Shown: one piece after another, positions 63,921 to 64,000 of the stretch
Numbering within the stretch: the first letter of the stretch is position 1
Layout: every line of letters starts with the position of its first letter
From: Chitinophaga silvisoli
Lineage (GTDB): Bacteria; Bacteroidota; Bacteroidia; Chitinophagales; Chitinophagaceae
Direction of reading: 5' to 3'
Length of the DNA: 64,000 bases
NCBI RefSeq assembly: GCF_003412465.1
Contig: NZ_QTJV01000002.1
Location: 1,077,686-1,141,685 of the forward strand
The notes under the pieces: generated by a model
The model's database searches: none
Told to the model about the DNA's origin: nothing
What the model saw: only the letters and a program-made list of their open reading frames with translations
Position numbers and translations under genes: made by a program

Positions 63921-64000
63921 ATGCAGGAATTAAACGTAGTAGAACTGGAAAGCCGCCTGGAGCAGGCCGCAGCAGCAGCACTGGTAGATATCACTATCAA
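63921..64000 (+). CDS. Tandem-array peptide 5, cut by window edge
   Basis: The first 80 of 87 nt are visible and identical to member 4. The array therefore runs beyond the window and the number of copies is unknown. Only the last two codons (the expected Asn, partly seen, Cys) and stop are outside. Confidence 0.66.
   Translation, partial: MQELNVVELESRLEQAAAAALVDITI

Larger units (their letters stand above)
63617..64000 (+). repeat. 152-bp tandem repeats (peptide gene plus 65-nt spacer)
   Basis: Three units begin at 63617, 63769 and 63921, each 152 bp (87-bp gene plus 65-bp spacer). Units 3 and 4 differ by one base, and the visible part of unit 5 equals unit 4. The spacer contains a small hairpin (GGCTAT/ATAGCC, at 63712-63726 and 63864-63878), perhaps a processing or stability element. 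The near identity shows recent amplification. Confidence 0.9.

Noticed and set aside
63617..64000. Regular repeats could suggest a CRISPR array
   Set aside because: The unit is 152 bp, includes a complete ORF, and the spacers are as conserved as the repeats; CRISPR spacers would be unique.

Overview
The window reads as chromosomal DNA of a Bacteroidota bacterium, most likely a Chitinophaga-like member of the Chitinophagaceae. The reasons are SusC/SusD-type outer-membrane pairs with an ECF sigma/FecR system, several TonB-dependent receptors with carboxypeptidase-regulatory-like N-termini, promoters resembling TAnnTTTG, few Shine-Dalgarno sequences, LytS/LytTR regulators and a Bacteroidota-type RiPP leader. 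No rRNA, tRNA, IS element, phage or CRISPR array was seen. This taxonomic placement is inference from gene content.

Layout. (1) 1-9268, mixed single genes: the N-terminus of a fused acyl-CoA mutase (minus strand, cut by the window edge), a GH125 mannosidase, a membrane-anchored MutS-like ATPase, a PA0069-type radical SAM protein, a 0.5-kb interval with two tiny cysteine-containing ORFs each followed by an intrinsic terminator, a DinB-like protein, an AAA+ ATPase and a fatty-acid hydroxylase. (2) 9386-30306, one exopolysaccharide locus: two Wzx flippases, UDP-galactopyranose mutase, a run of glycosyltransferases, an SLBB-rich Wza-type export protein, a kinase-less Wzz, an EpsG-like polymerase, GDP-fucose supply (gmd, fcl, manC), an outer-membrane Wzi-like barrel and a convergent GT4. 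(3) 30695-34590, housekeeping genes: an ABC-F protein, small proteins and an aldo/keto reductase. (4) 34731-43880: ECF sigma, FecR, STN-SusC, SusD, a redoxin and a cytochrome c/PHM-like copper protein, plausibly one regulated uptake/oxidation unit. (5) 44213-50131: a 7TM-HTH sensor, a lipoprotein and an Oar-like receptor.

(6) 50177-64000 is the most interesting part. A minus-strand operon starts with a lanthipeptide-type precursor (54134-54310), followed by a receiver-only protein, a TonB-dependent receptor, a periplasmic helical protein and a membrane protein. Divergent from it lies a LytS/LytTR two-component pair. After that comes a tightly overlapping plus-strand operon for a dedicated type II fatty-acid/polyketide system: unknown protein, AMP-ligase, phosphopantetheinyl transferase, FabZ-like dehydratase, inactive KS-beta, ketoreductase, active KS-alpha and ACP. 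It runs into a tandem array of 27-30-residue peptides ending in a conserved Cys, the last copies being 152-bp repeats that run off the window. A 30-bp site (25/30 identical) occurs upstream of the precursor operon and upstream of the lipid operon, each time 34 nt before a promoter-like element, so the two operons look co-regulated. I read the whole as a candidate lipid-plus-peptide natural product system. The link between acyl chain and peptides is inference.
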